From NCBI RefSeq assembly GCF_001277295.1, contig NZ_CP011456.1, positions 2,604,001 to 2,668,000 on the forward strand: a stretch of 64,000 nt of DNA. Reading direction: 5' to 3'. Position 1 is the stretch's first letter, and each line of letters begins with the position of its first letter. Below are positions 16,383-25,271 of this stretch, piece by piece. The stretch comes from Anabaena sp. WA102 (GTDB lineage: Bacteria; Cyanobacteriota; Cyanobacteriia; Cyanobacteriales; Nostocaceae). Position numbers and translations under genes: made by a program. Under the pieces are notes generated by a model. That model saw nothing but the letters and a program-made list of their open reading frames with translations. It searched no databases and was not told the origin of the DNA.

Positions 16383-17564
16383 TTAAAAAATATCCGCCGG
16401 ATCAGCAGAACGGAGTTTTCGCATCGCTATTGCGCCAGAAACAGTACACATAATTACTGTTAAGAAAAAAACATTAATTGCCCGATCTACCTTCATATAT
16501 ATTGGTAAAAGAGTTGCGGCAAATGTAACTTGATATAACCCAAAAGATAGGAAAAATGCAGGTAAATAACCCAATGCAGCTAAAAACAATGCTTCTTGTA
16601 ATAAAACTCGCAATAGATAATTATCAGTGTAACCCATTGCTTTGAGAGTAGCGTATTCTGGTAAATGATCAGAAACATCAGAATATAGCACTTGATAAAC
16701 AATGACAATACCAACAATAAAACCGACTATTACACCCAAACTAAAAATAAACCCAATCCCTGTCCCATTAGCCCAATAAGTTTTTTCTTTTTGGGCAAAT
16801 GTTTCGGGAGTACCAACTTCAACAAAGGGATTTTTAGGATCTGGATTTAGTCCTATTTGTAGTTGTGCTTTGACTTTTTCAAGATCAGCATCGGGTTGAA
16901 GAGTAATTAACCCAACTTCAATTTGATCAGCTTTGCGAGTAGGAAATAATTGTAAAAACGTAGAATCACTAGTGACGACATTACCATCAGCAGCAAAGGA
17001 AGCACCATTTTGGAATAAACCCTTAACACTGACATTTTTGCCGCTTAATTCGGCGTTAAACTTCCCAGTTGCTCGAAAAATACTGCCAATTTCTCCATAT
17101 TCTGGACGACCAGCTTCATCAAATATAACTTGATTCAATTGTTTAAGATTATCTTTCTTTGCTTGCAGTTCAGGAAACTTTAAACCAGGTGCAGATGGAT
17201 CTACACCCCAAACTAAGATAGATCGATCTATTTTAGTTTGAGGATTGCGCCATTGTCCGGTACTAATGTAAATAGAACTGACTGATTTTACACCGTTGTA
17301 ACTTAATGCTTGATAAAGTCTTTCTCTAGAAAAGCTTTTGACTGAAAATAGGGTTTGAAATTGAGGATTTGTTACTACTAAATCTGCTTGTAAATTGCGA
17401 TGAGGTTGAATAGCAGAATCAAATAAGGCACTTTCAAAACCCATTTGAATAAATATTAGGATATCCGCAAATGCAATTCCCGCCACTGCAACTAATAGCC
17501 GCGTTTTTTCCTTCATCAACTGTCGCCAAGCTAGGGGCGTTTTCCGAAACATTTTATTAATCAT
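16383..17564 (-). CDS. devC: DevC-family ABC transporter permease
   Basis: 393-residue FtsX/MacB-type permease. The first membrane helix is near residues 25-45 (LLVAVAGIAFADILIFIQ). A large periplasmic domain follows, then three C-terminal helices around FIFSLGVIVGFIVGIVIV, LLQEALFLAALGYLPAFFL and AINVFFLTVIMCTVSGAIAM. KTPLAWRQLMKEKTRLL at the start is typical for DevC. It partners the adhesin-like DevB and the ATPase DevA to either side, with short spacers, so the three form an operon. A substrate cannot be read from the sequence. Confidence 0.93.
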   Translation of the reverse strand: MINKMFRKTPLAWRQLMKEKTRLLVAVAGIAFADILIFIQMGFESALFDSAIQPHRNLQADLVVTNPQFQTLFSVKSFSRERLYQALSYNGVKSVSSIYISTGQWRNPQTKIDRSILVWGVDPSAPGLKFPELQAKKDNLKQLNQVIFDEAGRPEYGEIGSIFRATGKFNAELSGKNVSVKGLFQNGASFAADGNVVTSDSTFLQLFPTRKADQIEVGLITLQPDADLEKVKAQLQIGLNPDPKNPFVEVGTPETFAQKEKTYWANGTGIGFIFSLGVIVGFIVGIVIVYQVLYSDVSDHLPEYATLKAMGYTDNYLLRVLLQEALFLAALGYLPAFFLSFGLYQVTFAATLLPIYMKVDRAINVFFLTVIMCTVSGAIAMRKLRSADPADIF

Positions 17565-17597
17565 GAGTTTTTTTTATGCATTTTGATGAGAAATTAA

Positions 17598-18890
17598 TTA
17601 CAATTTAATTGCTGTTTGCACTTGTAAATTAGTTAAGCCGGAAACTTTTTTACTATCTTCAGGATTGAGGAGAATTTTTACTTCGACAATGCGACTGTCT
17701 AAATTTTCTCCTGGTTGATCACCAAAAATATTTTGGCGTTTGACTTGTAAACCAATTTGCTGGACTGTACCTTGTAATTCTCCTGTAAATCCTTGACTGG
17801 TAATTATGGCTTTTTGTCCTAATTTTATCTTACTAATATCAGTTTGATAAACTTCTGCTACTGCCATCATTGCGTTAGTTTGGGCAAAGTCAGCAATCCC
17901 TTCATCACCAATTTTTTCACCGACGCGAGTATGAATTTTGATAATTTGTCCCGTCATAGGGGCGCGAATATAAGCTGCTTCTAGTTCAGTTTTTGCCCTG
18001 TTTAGATTAGCGATCGCACTTTCAATTTCTGTTTGTGCTAACTGCACATCTACAGGACGAACTTCAGCAATACTATTGAGTTTACCTTGAGATTCATTAA
18101 TTTGTTTATTACTAGTAGCATTAATCCGATTGAGAGCAACTTTAGCTTCTGCTAATTGTTTATTGGCTGTAGTATTAATGCGGTTGAGAATAGCTTGAGA
18201 TTCACTTAATGTCTGTTTAGCAGTTTCTACATTTAACCGTTTACCATCAATTACAGAATTAGAAATTGCCCCTTCAGAAAATAACTTTTCATAGCGTTTA
18301 TATTCTGATTCGGCATTTTTGAGTTCTGCGGTTAGTTTATTAATAGTTGCTGTTTGGGCAATTCTATCACCTTCCCATTGGGCTGATATACGGGCAATAT
18401 TTTCCTGTTGGGATTGTTTATCTCCTGCATATTGTGCCTTAATTCTCTCCACAATTGCTGACTGTTCTTGAATTTCTCCTGATTTAGCCCCAGCTTTAAT
18501 TTGTGCGAGTTTAGCTTTAGCAACTTTCACTTGTTGCTGGGATTGAATCACAGATTTTTTTAATAGATCACGGGATTGTAAAATAGCAATTACTTGTCCG
18601 ATTTTAACATTATCACCTTCTTTAACTAATAGTTCAGAAATGCGATCGCCATCTAATGCTAAAGGTGCAGATAATTTAATTATTTCCGTTTTCGGTTCTA
18701 GTCTTCCTAAAGCAGTAACTATTTGCGGAATAGGGACAATAGGTTTGGATTCAGTTACAGAAGATTTTTCCATTTTTCCAAAGTTAGAAATCCCATAAAT
18801 AGCAATTCCTCCTGTTATCGCAGTGGCCGCAATTATTAAAGCAATTAACCCTTGATTTTTAGGTTTAAACAACTGTTTATAACTCATCAT
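17598..18890 (-). CDS. devB: DevB-family membrane-fusion protein (HlyD type)
   Basis: About 430 residues. A short cytoplasmic tail, one membrane anchor (GLIALIAATAITGGIAIYGI) and a periplasmic part with a biotinyl-lipoyl half-motif (LLVKEGDNVKIGQVIAILQS), a long coiled-coil hairpin (about residues 115-290) and the returning half-motif AYIRAPMTGQIIKIHTRVGE. This is the periplasmic adaptor linking DevA/DevC to an outer-membrane TolC channel. Two adjacent ATGs (18890 and 18887) are possible; GGGAG at 18893-18897 fits the second slightly better. It follows tetR by 45 bp in the same operon. Confidence 0.92.
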   Translation of the reverse strand: MMSYKQLFKPKNQGLIALIIAATAITGGIAIYGISNFGKMEKSSVTESKPIVPIPQIVTALGRLEPKTEIIKLSAPLALDGDRISELLVKEGDNVKIGQVIAILQSRDLLKKSVIQSQQQVKVAKAKLAQIKAGAKSGEIQEQSAIVERIKAQYAGDKQSQQENIARISAQWEGDRIAQTATINKLTAELKNAESEYKRYEKLFSEGAISNSVIDGKRLNVETAKQTLSESQAILNRINTTANKQLAEAKVALNRINATSNKQINESQGKLNSIAEVRPVDVQLAQTEIESAIANLNRAKTELEAAYIRAPMTGQIIKIHTRVGEKIGDEGIADFAQTNAMMAVAEVYQTDISKIKLGQKAIITSQGFTGELQGTVQQIGLQVKRQNIFGDQPGENLDSRIVEVKILLNPEDSKKVSGLTNLQVQTAIKL

Positions 18891-18934
18891 AACTCCCAAA
18901 GTGATAAAACAAATTTTTCTACATTTATTGACGC

Positions 18935-19528
18935 TTAACTACTAACCTTAAAGTCGGTTTTTTGTCGTAAATAGGCTACAATCATCTCTCCTAAAAGCTG
19001 ACACTGTTCAGAGAAATCAATGTTTTCATTTCCCCATAATTTTTCGAGAACCACACCATTCACAAAACTCAAAACAAAAGATGCTAATACTACATCTGGA
19101 ACACCTAATAAATCACAGGCTACTTGCTGACATCGTTGATTAGCCCGTTTAAAAACAGTGCTATTACTCAACATTATTTTTGAGTCTTGATGTTGACAAA
19201 AATCAACCCATAGATAAGTCCATTTAATTAAATAATCCTCATTTTTAACAAGATATTGACCCAACGCTGCCATCAATTCTAATAAGTTATTTTTTCCTCC
19301 AAATTCTGTTAAAGCTGTAATGATATCCTGCTGACTAATTTCTTCCACCAATTGCTCAAACAAAGCTTGTTTGTTGGGAAAATAATGATATAGCGTACCT
19401 GTGGAAACCTTTAAACTCGCAGAAATCTGCCGCATAGTAATCGCTGCATAGCCTTTTTCAGCAAACAAATCAAAACATTTATTGAGTAATTCTTTACGGT
19501 ATTGTTCATGATTAACAATTTTCGGCAT
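18935..19528 (-). CDS. TetR-family transcriptional regulator
   Basis: 197 residues. The N-terminal helix-turn-helix is clear: KELLNKCFDLFAEKGYAAIT, MRQISASLKVSTGTLYHYF, PNKQALFEQLVEEIS. The C-terminal part would bind an effector. It is the first gene of the tetR-devBCA operon and probably represses it. A perfect AT-rich palindrome (19559-19576) lies 31 bp before its start and is the best candidate for its own operator. An almost identical copy of this promoter region occurs at 31884-31988. Such local TetR regulators often sense the exported lipid or drug. Confidence 0.93.
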   Translation of the reverse strand: MPKIVNHEQYRKELLNKCFDLFAEKGYAAITMRQISASLKVSTGTLYHYFPNKQALFEQLVEEISQQDIITALTEFGGKNNLLELMAALGQYLVKNEDYLIKWTYLWVDFCQHQDSKIMLSNSTVFKRANQRCQQVACDLLGVPDVVLASFVLSFVNGVVLEKLWGNENIDFSEQCQLLGEMIVAYLRQKTDFKVSS

Positions 19529-19623
19529 AACAGCTATCGTCTCTATATCGAACGCTTGTTATATTAAATAATATAATAAACCTAAAGTGTTTGTCAAGAT
19601 ATCTTTACAAATTCAGATATCCT
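19519..19623 (-). repeat. 105-bp TetR promoter region, copy 1
   Basis: Covers the first three codons and the promoter/operator of the TetR gene. A copy of the same length with about four mismatches lies in the same orientation at 31884-31988. The pair brackets the 20-31 kb lipid cluster. Confidence 0.9.
19559..19576. promoter_or_regulatory. Probable TetR operator (palindrome)
   Basis: TTATATTA-AA-TAATATAA, perfect 8-bp arms around two bases, 31 bp upstream of the TetR start codon. TetR regulators bind such palindromes in their own promoters. The identical palindrome is kept in the second copy at 31924-31941. Confidence 0.5.
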
Positions 19624-20237
19624 AATTCAATAGGATTTACGCATTGACAAGCTCAACCATGAGGTATGGGTTTCGGGCATTTCAACGTGATTTTGTGATG
19701 CTTTTTGAGCGAACTGCTTGCAGCAGCACTTCGCTATCACTATTGATCGGAAGTTAATCGCTAAAAACCTGAAATGAAGGATTTTAGTTTAGGCACATTA
19801 TAGTGAACCTTTACAGTAGTTAAGAATAATAGGTTAAATGATAGATATATATCTATGATGATAATATCATATTCAAATATATCCGGTGTATACAAATAAT
19901 TTGAGCTAATGCTATCCTACAACAGAGTGCAAAAAGCTATAATCCACATTCCGCACCCTGGGGTGTCACATAGTATTATCACTTGATTTTCTCTTGATTT
20001 CTGGATATAAATTATGCCTTGTCGGCATCATGTATCCGTTAATTCATTGAGATTCTGTATATAATACATCCTCATTTCATCATAAAAAACAGTAAAAACC
20101 GATTGTGACAGTTGAGGGTGCGGAAGATAGGCTATAATGTCTTGCTAATTATGAAAAAATCACACTGTAGCGTCTAAAAATATCAAATTTATTGTTCATG
20201 ATTTTTGTTGATACATAAGTCATAGGTTTTTACTTAG
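19624..20237. other. Non-coding region upstream of the lipid cluster
   Basis: About 610 bp between tetR and the divergent acyl-AMP ligase with no convincing gene. It contains AT-rich palindromes around 19845-19870 (ATAGATATATATCTAT type), a small inverted-repeat element (19949-20125) and presumably the promoter of the ligase gene. No clear ribosome-binding site precedes the ligase ATG. Confidence 0.5.
19949..20125. mobile_element. Possible miniature inverted-repeat element (177 bp)
   Basis: 21-bp ends TTCCGCACCCTGGGGTGTCA(C) at the left and the inverse of TTCCGCACCCTCAACTGTCA(C) at the right, mismatched at about five positions in the middle. CTATAAT also occurs just outside both ends. The interior is AT-rich and non-coding. 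It sits immediately upstream of the lipid cluster. No target duplication was confirmed. Confidence 0.45.
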
Positions 20238-22310
20238 ATGATAGAATTTAAAGCCTTGAATACATTAGATCAGTTACTTACCTACCGAGCTAAGGTACAA
20301 CCTAACCGTAGGGCTTATACAATGCTCGATATTAACGGTGCAGAAGATAGTTATATTACCTACGGGGATATGTATTCCCAGGTGATTAATATAGCTCAAA
20401 GATTATTGTCTGAAGGACTACAATCACGTAATGCGATTTTACTTTATCCACCAGGAATTGAATTTATAGTTGCATTCTTCGGTTGCCTTTATGCTGGGGT
20501 TTTACCTGCACCTATCCATATCCCAAAACGTAATCGTTCCAACAAGAAGATTGCAGATATTGTTTCTGCCACAAAAGCCTCAGCAATATTACTTCTTAGC
20601 AAGGATGAACAAGCTTTTCGGGATACTTTGAGCAAGGAAGAAAATTGGCCAAAGGATCTGATTTATGTACCAACAGACATGACTGTTGAGCCAGCAAACT
20701 CTCAGAACTTACCTTTACCAGAGATAAATGGATCAGCGATCGCATTCTTGCAGTTCACGTCTGGCTCAACTTCACTACCCAAAGGTGTGATGATCAGCCA
20801 TTCAAACTGTCTAAGTAACCTTGATATGGCTTTGTCTGTAAGTCAGGCAACTCCTTCTTCTACTTTTGTCAGTTGGCTTCCTCATCATCATGATTTGGGA
20901 TTAGTTGCCCATTTGCTGCACAGTTTGTATGCTGGTAGTCACTGTGTGATGTTAGCACCAACAACCTTTGTTTCTCGACCTATTGAGTGGCTACGAGCCA
21001 TCACGAAATACCGTGGGGAATATACGGGCGCACCTAACTTTGCCTATCAATTATGTGTTGACAAGATTCAACCTGAAGAGCAAAAAAATCTTGATCTTTC
21101 TTCCTTACGCATGGCGATCAACGCCGCCGAACCCATTAATTCCCAAACTCTTTGGGATTTCAGTGCTAAATTTGCTGAGAATGGATTTAAACCTCGGATG
21201 TTTCTCCCAGCTTATGGCATGGCTGAGGGAACAGTATTTATATCTTCTGGAACCCTTGATCGAGAACCAGTTTATCTGGAAGTGGACTTAGAGTCATTAG
21301 GTAAAGACAATATTGCTAAGCCAGCAACGACAGAGACTCACAAGAAGATTTTTGTTGGCTGTGGTCACGCAAAACTTGGCGAACAGATCTTTATTATTGA
21401 TCCCAAACGCAATTGCGAAGTTCCCCGTAATCATGTGGGAGAGATTTGGTTGACCGGCCCTAACGTGATGTGTGGTTATTACAACAATGCAGAAGCCACC
21501 GCTCAGACTCTTGTTTCTCAACAAGGCGGTCGCCCCTACCTCCGTACTGGTGATCTAGGCTTTATGGATGATAATGGCGAACTCTATATCACCGGCCGAC
21601 TCAAAGATATGATGATCGTCAACGGGGTTAATTACTACCCGCAAGATATTGAAATCTGTGTCGAACAAGCACATCTTGACATTTCCTCCGGTTGTGTTAT
21701 TGCTTTTAGTGTGCCAGGTGCGACAGGTGAGGAATTAGTAACTGTTGTCGAGTTGAACAAAGCTGGTATAACTAAGATGAAACAATCTGGTTATTTAGAA
21801 GAATTAGTTGAAGCTATTAGTTCAAAAGTTGGAGAAAACTTTGAACTGCCTTTAAACCAACTTGTTTTCTTAAAAATTGGGCGCATACCTAAAACATCTA
21901 GTGGCAAACTGCGGAGACAGCAATGTAAACAAGAATTTTTACAAGGCATTCCTGATGCACTAGCAACATGGACTCAATATGATTCCACAAATCAATCTCA
22001 AGAGGCCGTTGATACCCAAAACCTAGAAAAGACATTTCAAGAGATCATGTCTATGGGTTTTACCCATTTAAAAGTTTTTACCAATCTGATCAAGATATTG
22101 ACCAATGAATATCAGGTAAAAATGGTTGATTTTGATCTTGAAAAACCCATGCTTGTTTATGGAATTGAATTTCCCCAACTGATGGAGATTCGTGGCCAAC
22201 TGGAAAAGCAATTAGAATGTCCTATTCCGGTTGAGGTATTTTCTCAAGAAAATAACGTCAAAGGTTTGCTGAATGACATTGTTTGTGCCATGTCTAATCA
22301 CAATAATTAA
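20238..22310 (+). CDS. Fatty acyl-AMP ligase (FAAL) with a degenerate carrier domain
   Basis: 690 residues. It activates a fatty acid as acyl-AMP for transfer to an acyl carrier protein. AMP-binding motifs: FTSGSTSLPKGVMISH (about 173-188), LPAYGMAEGT, YLRTGDLGFMDDNGELYITGR and KTSSGKLRR near 555. The extra segment before GEIWLTG fits the insertion that separates FAALs from CoA ligases. After about residue 600 comes a carrier-like domain clearly related to that of the next protein, but where the phosphopantetheine motif should be GxDS it reads GIEF (Phe at 645). This domain therefore cannot carry a prosthetic group. First gene of the lipid cluster, 22 bp before the ACP-reductase. Confidence 0.92.
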   Translation: MIEFKALNTLDQLLTYRAKVQPNRRAYTMLDINGAEDSYITYGDMYSQVINIAQRLLSEGLQSRNAILLYPPGIEFIVAFFGCLYAGVLPAPIHIPKRNRSNKKIADIVSATKASAILLLSKDEQAFRDTLSKEENWPKDLIYVPTDMTVEPANSQNLPLPEINGSAIAFLQFTSGSTSLPKGVMISHSNCLSNLDMALSVSQATPSSTFVSWLPHHHDLGLVAHLLHSLYAGSHCVMLAPTTFVSRPIEWLRAITKYRGEYTGAPNFAYQLCVDKIQPEEQKNLDLSSLRMAINAAEPINSQTLWDFSAKFAENGFKPRMFLPAYGMAEGTVFISSGTLDREPVYLEVDLESLGKDNIAKPATTETHKKIFVGCGHAKLGEQIFIIDPKRNCEVPRNHVGEIWLTGPNVMCGYYNNAEATAQTLVSQQGGRPYLRTGDLGFMDDNGELYITGRLKDMMIVNGVNYYPQDIEICVEQAHLDISSGCVIAFSVPGATGEELVTVVELNKAGITKMKQSGYLEELVEAISSKVGENFELPLNQLVFLKIGRIPKTSSGKLRRQQCKQEFLQGIPDALATWTQYDSTNQSQEAVDTQNLEKTFQEIMSMGFTHLKVFTNLIKILTNEYQVKMVDFDLEKPMLVYGIEFPQLMEIRGQLEKQLECPIPVEVFSQENNVKGLLNDIVCAMSNHNN

Positions 22311-22332
22311 TCAATCTCAAGGAAACATTAAT

Positions 22333-23865
22333 ATGTTGAATATCGAAAAAACGTTTGACCAAATCACAGCGATGGGGCCAATGCATCTCAAGGTGTTTAC
22401 TTACATCATGCAGATGCTTACAGATAAATATCAGGTTTCAATGCTTGATTTTGACCTTGAAAAATCTATCTTTTTCTATGGTATCGATTCTTTAAAGATC
22501 ATTGAAATTCATAGCACCCTTGAAGGACAGTTAAATACTAAAATTCCTACAGAGGCTTTTTTCCAAGCAAATACTTTCAAAGAGATGATTGATGATATTG
22601 TTAAATCGATTTCTAATCAGGATAATGTCGGAGTTAAAACTAGTAACTATTCTTTACAAGCAGAAATTGAAGAAGCGTTAGAATATCTTCTTCGAGATCG
22701 TGGTGATGGTGCAACAGAAAACCAAGGCAGTCAGACTAATACTACATTATTGACTGGAGGATCAGGGTTTGTCGGTACTTTTTTTCTCAAAGAACTGCTT
22801 GAACGCACTGATCTTAAGGTTTTTTGTTTGGTACGCGCTGCCGATGAAGAAGCAGGGTTAAACAGGATTAAAAAGACAGCATTAAAATACAATGCTTTTC
22901 TTCCTAGTGGATGGGAAAACCGCGTACAAATCGTGATTGGTGATATGTCCAAGAAGCGGTTTGGACTGTCTGAAAGTGTCTATGAAGATTACGCAGAAAA
23001 AATAGACAGTGTATATCATGTTGCAGCAGTAGATAACTTTTATTTACCCTATAACATTATTAAGAAAACCAATGTTTTCGGAACTATTGAAGTGGCAGAT
23101 TTTGCTTTGTCCCGCAAAATAAAACCCTTCTATCATGTATCGAGTTGTGCCGTTTCTTTGCTGGAAAAATGCAGTGATCCCCCGACTATTATTGGTCTGG
23201 TTAATGGATATGCCCAAACTAAGTATGTAACGGAGCAGATTATCTTACGTTTGGCAGAAAAAGGATTACCTTGGATCAGTTTTCGTTTAGGATATTTATA
23301 TACATTGGGGATTTCAAATGTTGATCTTAATCCCAATACTTCGTTTAATAAATTGCTTCAATTAGTGGCAAAAGCTTACGACAAAGTAGAAGAGGATTTC
23401 TTCATTGAAGCGGATGCTTTTGAGAATTTTCTCATGGCTATTCCTGAAATTGGTTGTGTCCCAGATATTGACGCTAATTTCGATCTTATGCCCGTTGAAT
23501 ATTCAGCCAAAGCGATTATTAAGACCTCATTACTACCGATGAATGAGAAACAACAATGTTATACTTTCTATAACCCCCAGCCTCTCAATTGGTCTGATAT
23601 TGTCAGTTACTTTAAAAAGCTTAATAAGCGGATTGAAACTGTTCCTTTGACAACCTTTGTTGACAAGTATCAAGAGTATGTTCGACACACCGATAACAAC
23701 AGTATTAAGCTTTTGAAATCTGTCGTATCTCGTGAATTAGATCAACAACTTAATACCATGTTCCGCAAGATTGATACGGACATGGTTAAGGAGGATATCC
23801 ATTGGTGTCCCCCTTGCGAAAAGCCTTTTACTCATGCTTATGTAGATTTTGTTCTTAATGGATGA
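22333..23865 (+). CDS. ACP-thioester reductase fusion
   Basis: 510 residues from ATG 22333, with AAGGAAAC upstream. Residues 1-95 are an acyl carrier domain with an intact phosphopantetheine site, YGIDSLKIIEIH (Ser53). From about 137 on is an NAD(P)H-dependent thioester reductase domain: nucleotide loop TGGSGFVG (141-148), FCLVRA, VYHVAA, and the catalytic Tyr-Lys in GYAQTKYVTEQ. Such domains release carrier-bound acyl chains as aldehydes or alcohols. The protein would receive the acyl group from the ligase before it, hold it for the desaturases that follow, and release it reductively. The order of steps is an inference. Confidence 0.92.
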   Translation: MLNIEKTFDQITAMGPMHLKVFTYIMQMLTDKYQVSMLDFDLEKSIFFYGIDSLKIIEIHSTLEGQLNTKIPTEAFFQANTFKEMIDDIVKSISNQDNVGVKTSNYSLQAEIEEALEYLLRDRGDGATENQGSQTNTTLLTGGSGFVGTFFLKELLERTDLKVFCLVRAADEEAGLNRIKKTALKYNAFLPSGWENRVQIVIGDMSKKRFGLSESVYEDYAEKIDSVYHVAAVDNFYLPYNIIKKTNVFGTIEVADFALSRKIKPFYHVSSCAVSLLEKCSDPPTIIGLVNGYAQTKYVTEQIILRLAEKGLPWISFRLGYLYTLGISNVDLNPNTSFNKLLQLVAKAYDKVEEDFFIEADAFENFLMAIPEIGCVPDIDANFDLMPVEYSAKAIIKTSLLPMNEKQQCYTFYNPQPLNWSDIVSYFKKLNKRIETVPLTTFVDKYQEYVRHTDNNSIKLLKSVVSRELDQQLNTMFRKIDTDMVKEDIHWCPPCEKPFTHAYVDFVLNG

Positions 23866-23939
23866 TTTCTTGTGGGACTTTGACAATCTTATCTGATTAA
23901 AAAGGGGAAGAAACCTTACCAAACGCTAATTTTATATTT

Positions 23940-23961
23940 TTAGAGGTAGACTCACCTCTAA
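23940..23961 (+). terminator. Hairpin after the ACP-reductase gene
   Basis: TTAGAGGT-(6)-ACCTCTAA in the 237-bp gap between the reductase and first desaturase genes. No strong U-run follows, so it may be a processing or attenuation hairpin and not a full terminator. Confidence 0.35.
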
Positions 23962-24102
23962 GCCATTGTATTGAGCGTTTAAGTGTTTTTGAGCCAATAA
24001 TATATAGAGCTTTCACCCATTTTTAGCCTTACTTTTTGTCAAAGTCCTAATGCTATAATAGCAAAGACTATCGAAAACCTAAAATCTTAAGGAGATAATT
24101 CA

Positions 24103-25023
24103 ATGACAGTAACAATTTCAACAACAATGTCACCCAAAAAACCTATTGATTTTGTTGAACGTAATAATCTGAAAGCGTTCCGAGAAATTCTAAGAGACTG
24201 GCTCGCTATTGCCTTAATTATAGCCTTTAGTATTTGGGCAAATAATATCTTTGTTTATGTTGTTTGTGTTTGGTTAATTGGGGCTTTTCAATTTGCCCTT
24301 GCAGAAGCGATTGCCCACGAAGCAGCCCATTATAATTTATTTACCTCAAAAGCCTGGAATGACCACCTAGAGTTTCTATATGCTTTTCCATTTTTTCGCA
24401 CCCTTTATTCTTATCGGAAACATCACTTACCTCACCATACACATTTAGGAAGTGAAAAAGACTACCTCATTGAACACTATGAATTTTTAGGATTAAATAA
24501 AACAAACAAGAACGTTTTAATGATCTTGTTTATTAAACCGATATTAGGCTTTTCTGCAATTTTCTTTGTTGTTGAGACTATTCATGATACCTTTCTAAAC
24601 TTTAAAACAGGACTACAAGAAAATAATGGACGGTTGCTTAAAAATCTCCTTCAACTTTGTTTATTCTGGCTAGTCGTTATTTTCGGATTTTATTGGTCAG
24701 GAAATTTAGATATTTTATTACTTTACTGGTTTGTACCTTTAGTGTGGTCTTATTCTTTCTTTTCAGCTTTTAATGAGGTGCATGAACATTATAATACTGT
24801 GTCAGGAACAAGATCAAATGTCAATCCTTTTCTTAATTTCATATTTCACAATGGATGTTATCATTATGTTCACCACTTATGTCCTACTATTCCTTGGTAT
24901 AATCTGCCCAAAGCACATCAATCTTTATGTCCAAATAACCCAGATATATCAAAAAGTTTGCTAGAAAGCTATCGGCAAATAACCCGTGACAATTCAGCAA
25001 TAAAATCATCAGAGGTTAATTAA
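24103..25023 (+). CDS. Membrane fatty acid desaturase/hydroxylase family protein
   Basis: 306 residues, AAGGAG 9 bases before the ATG. Membrane di-iron enzyme with the three His boxes: HEAAHY at about 72, HHLPHH at about 105 and HYVHH near 263, plus hydrophobic spans around 35-65, 145-165 and 185-225. It is distinct from the two desaturases that follow and closer to the short CrtR-like or sphingolipid-desaturase branch of the family. In this setting it would introduce a double or triple bond or a hydroxyl on the carrier- or lipid-bound chain. Regiochemistry cannot be read from the sequence. Confidence 0.85.
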   Translation: MTVTISTTMSPKKPIDFVERNNLKAFREILRDWLAIALIIAFSIWANNIFVYVVCVWLIGAFQFALAEAIAHEAAHYNLFTSKAWNDHLEFLYAFPFFRTLYSYRKHHLPHHTHLGSEKDYLIEHYEFLGLNKTNKNVLMILFIKPILGFSAIFFVVETIHDTFLNFKTGLQENNGRLLKNLLQLCLFWLVVIFGFYWSGNLDILLLYWFVPLVWSYSFFSAFNEVHEHYNTVSGTRSNVNPFLNFIFHNGCYHYVHHLCPTIPWYNLPKAHQSLCPNNPDISKSLLESYRQITRDNSAIKSSEVN

Positions 25024-25050
25024 AATTTATTTAACCAGAAAAAACAATAA

Positions 25051-25170
25051 AAAGAGGAAACCTGTAAGGAATTTGGGATTAAGTATCAAAAGTATGAATC
25101 CGTTGGGGACGCTCTCTTATCTCATTTTCGATTACTGCGCCGCCTTGGTAAACCAAGTACAAATTTTTGA
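25051..25170 (+). pseudogene. C-terminal remnant of a further desaturase copy
   Basis: The stretch reads EETCKEFGIKYQK...SHFRLLRRLGKPSTNF and ends in a stop at 25168, matching the last ~35 residues of the two intact desaturases that follow. Its start abuts AACAATAAAAAGAGG, matching the leader sequence of the intact genes. The body of one gene copy has thus been deleted between its leader and its 3' end. The downstream spacer up to 25271 is nearly identical to 26395-26497. Confidence 0.85.
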
Positions 25171-25271
25171 TTTATTTGGCTAGGTTGGCTATTTATCTAA
25201 AATAACCAACTTACCAATTCTTTATTAACGTTTTTCTAGCAAAAAAAAACAATAAAAAGGAGTTGAATCTC

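Noticed and set aside
15591..19528. The heterocyst glycolipid exporter operon itself
   Set aside because: It is DevBCA-type, but the local TetR gene and the absence of hgl genes suggest a paralogue; the substrate cannot be assigned.
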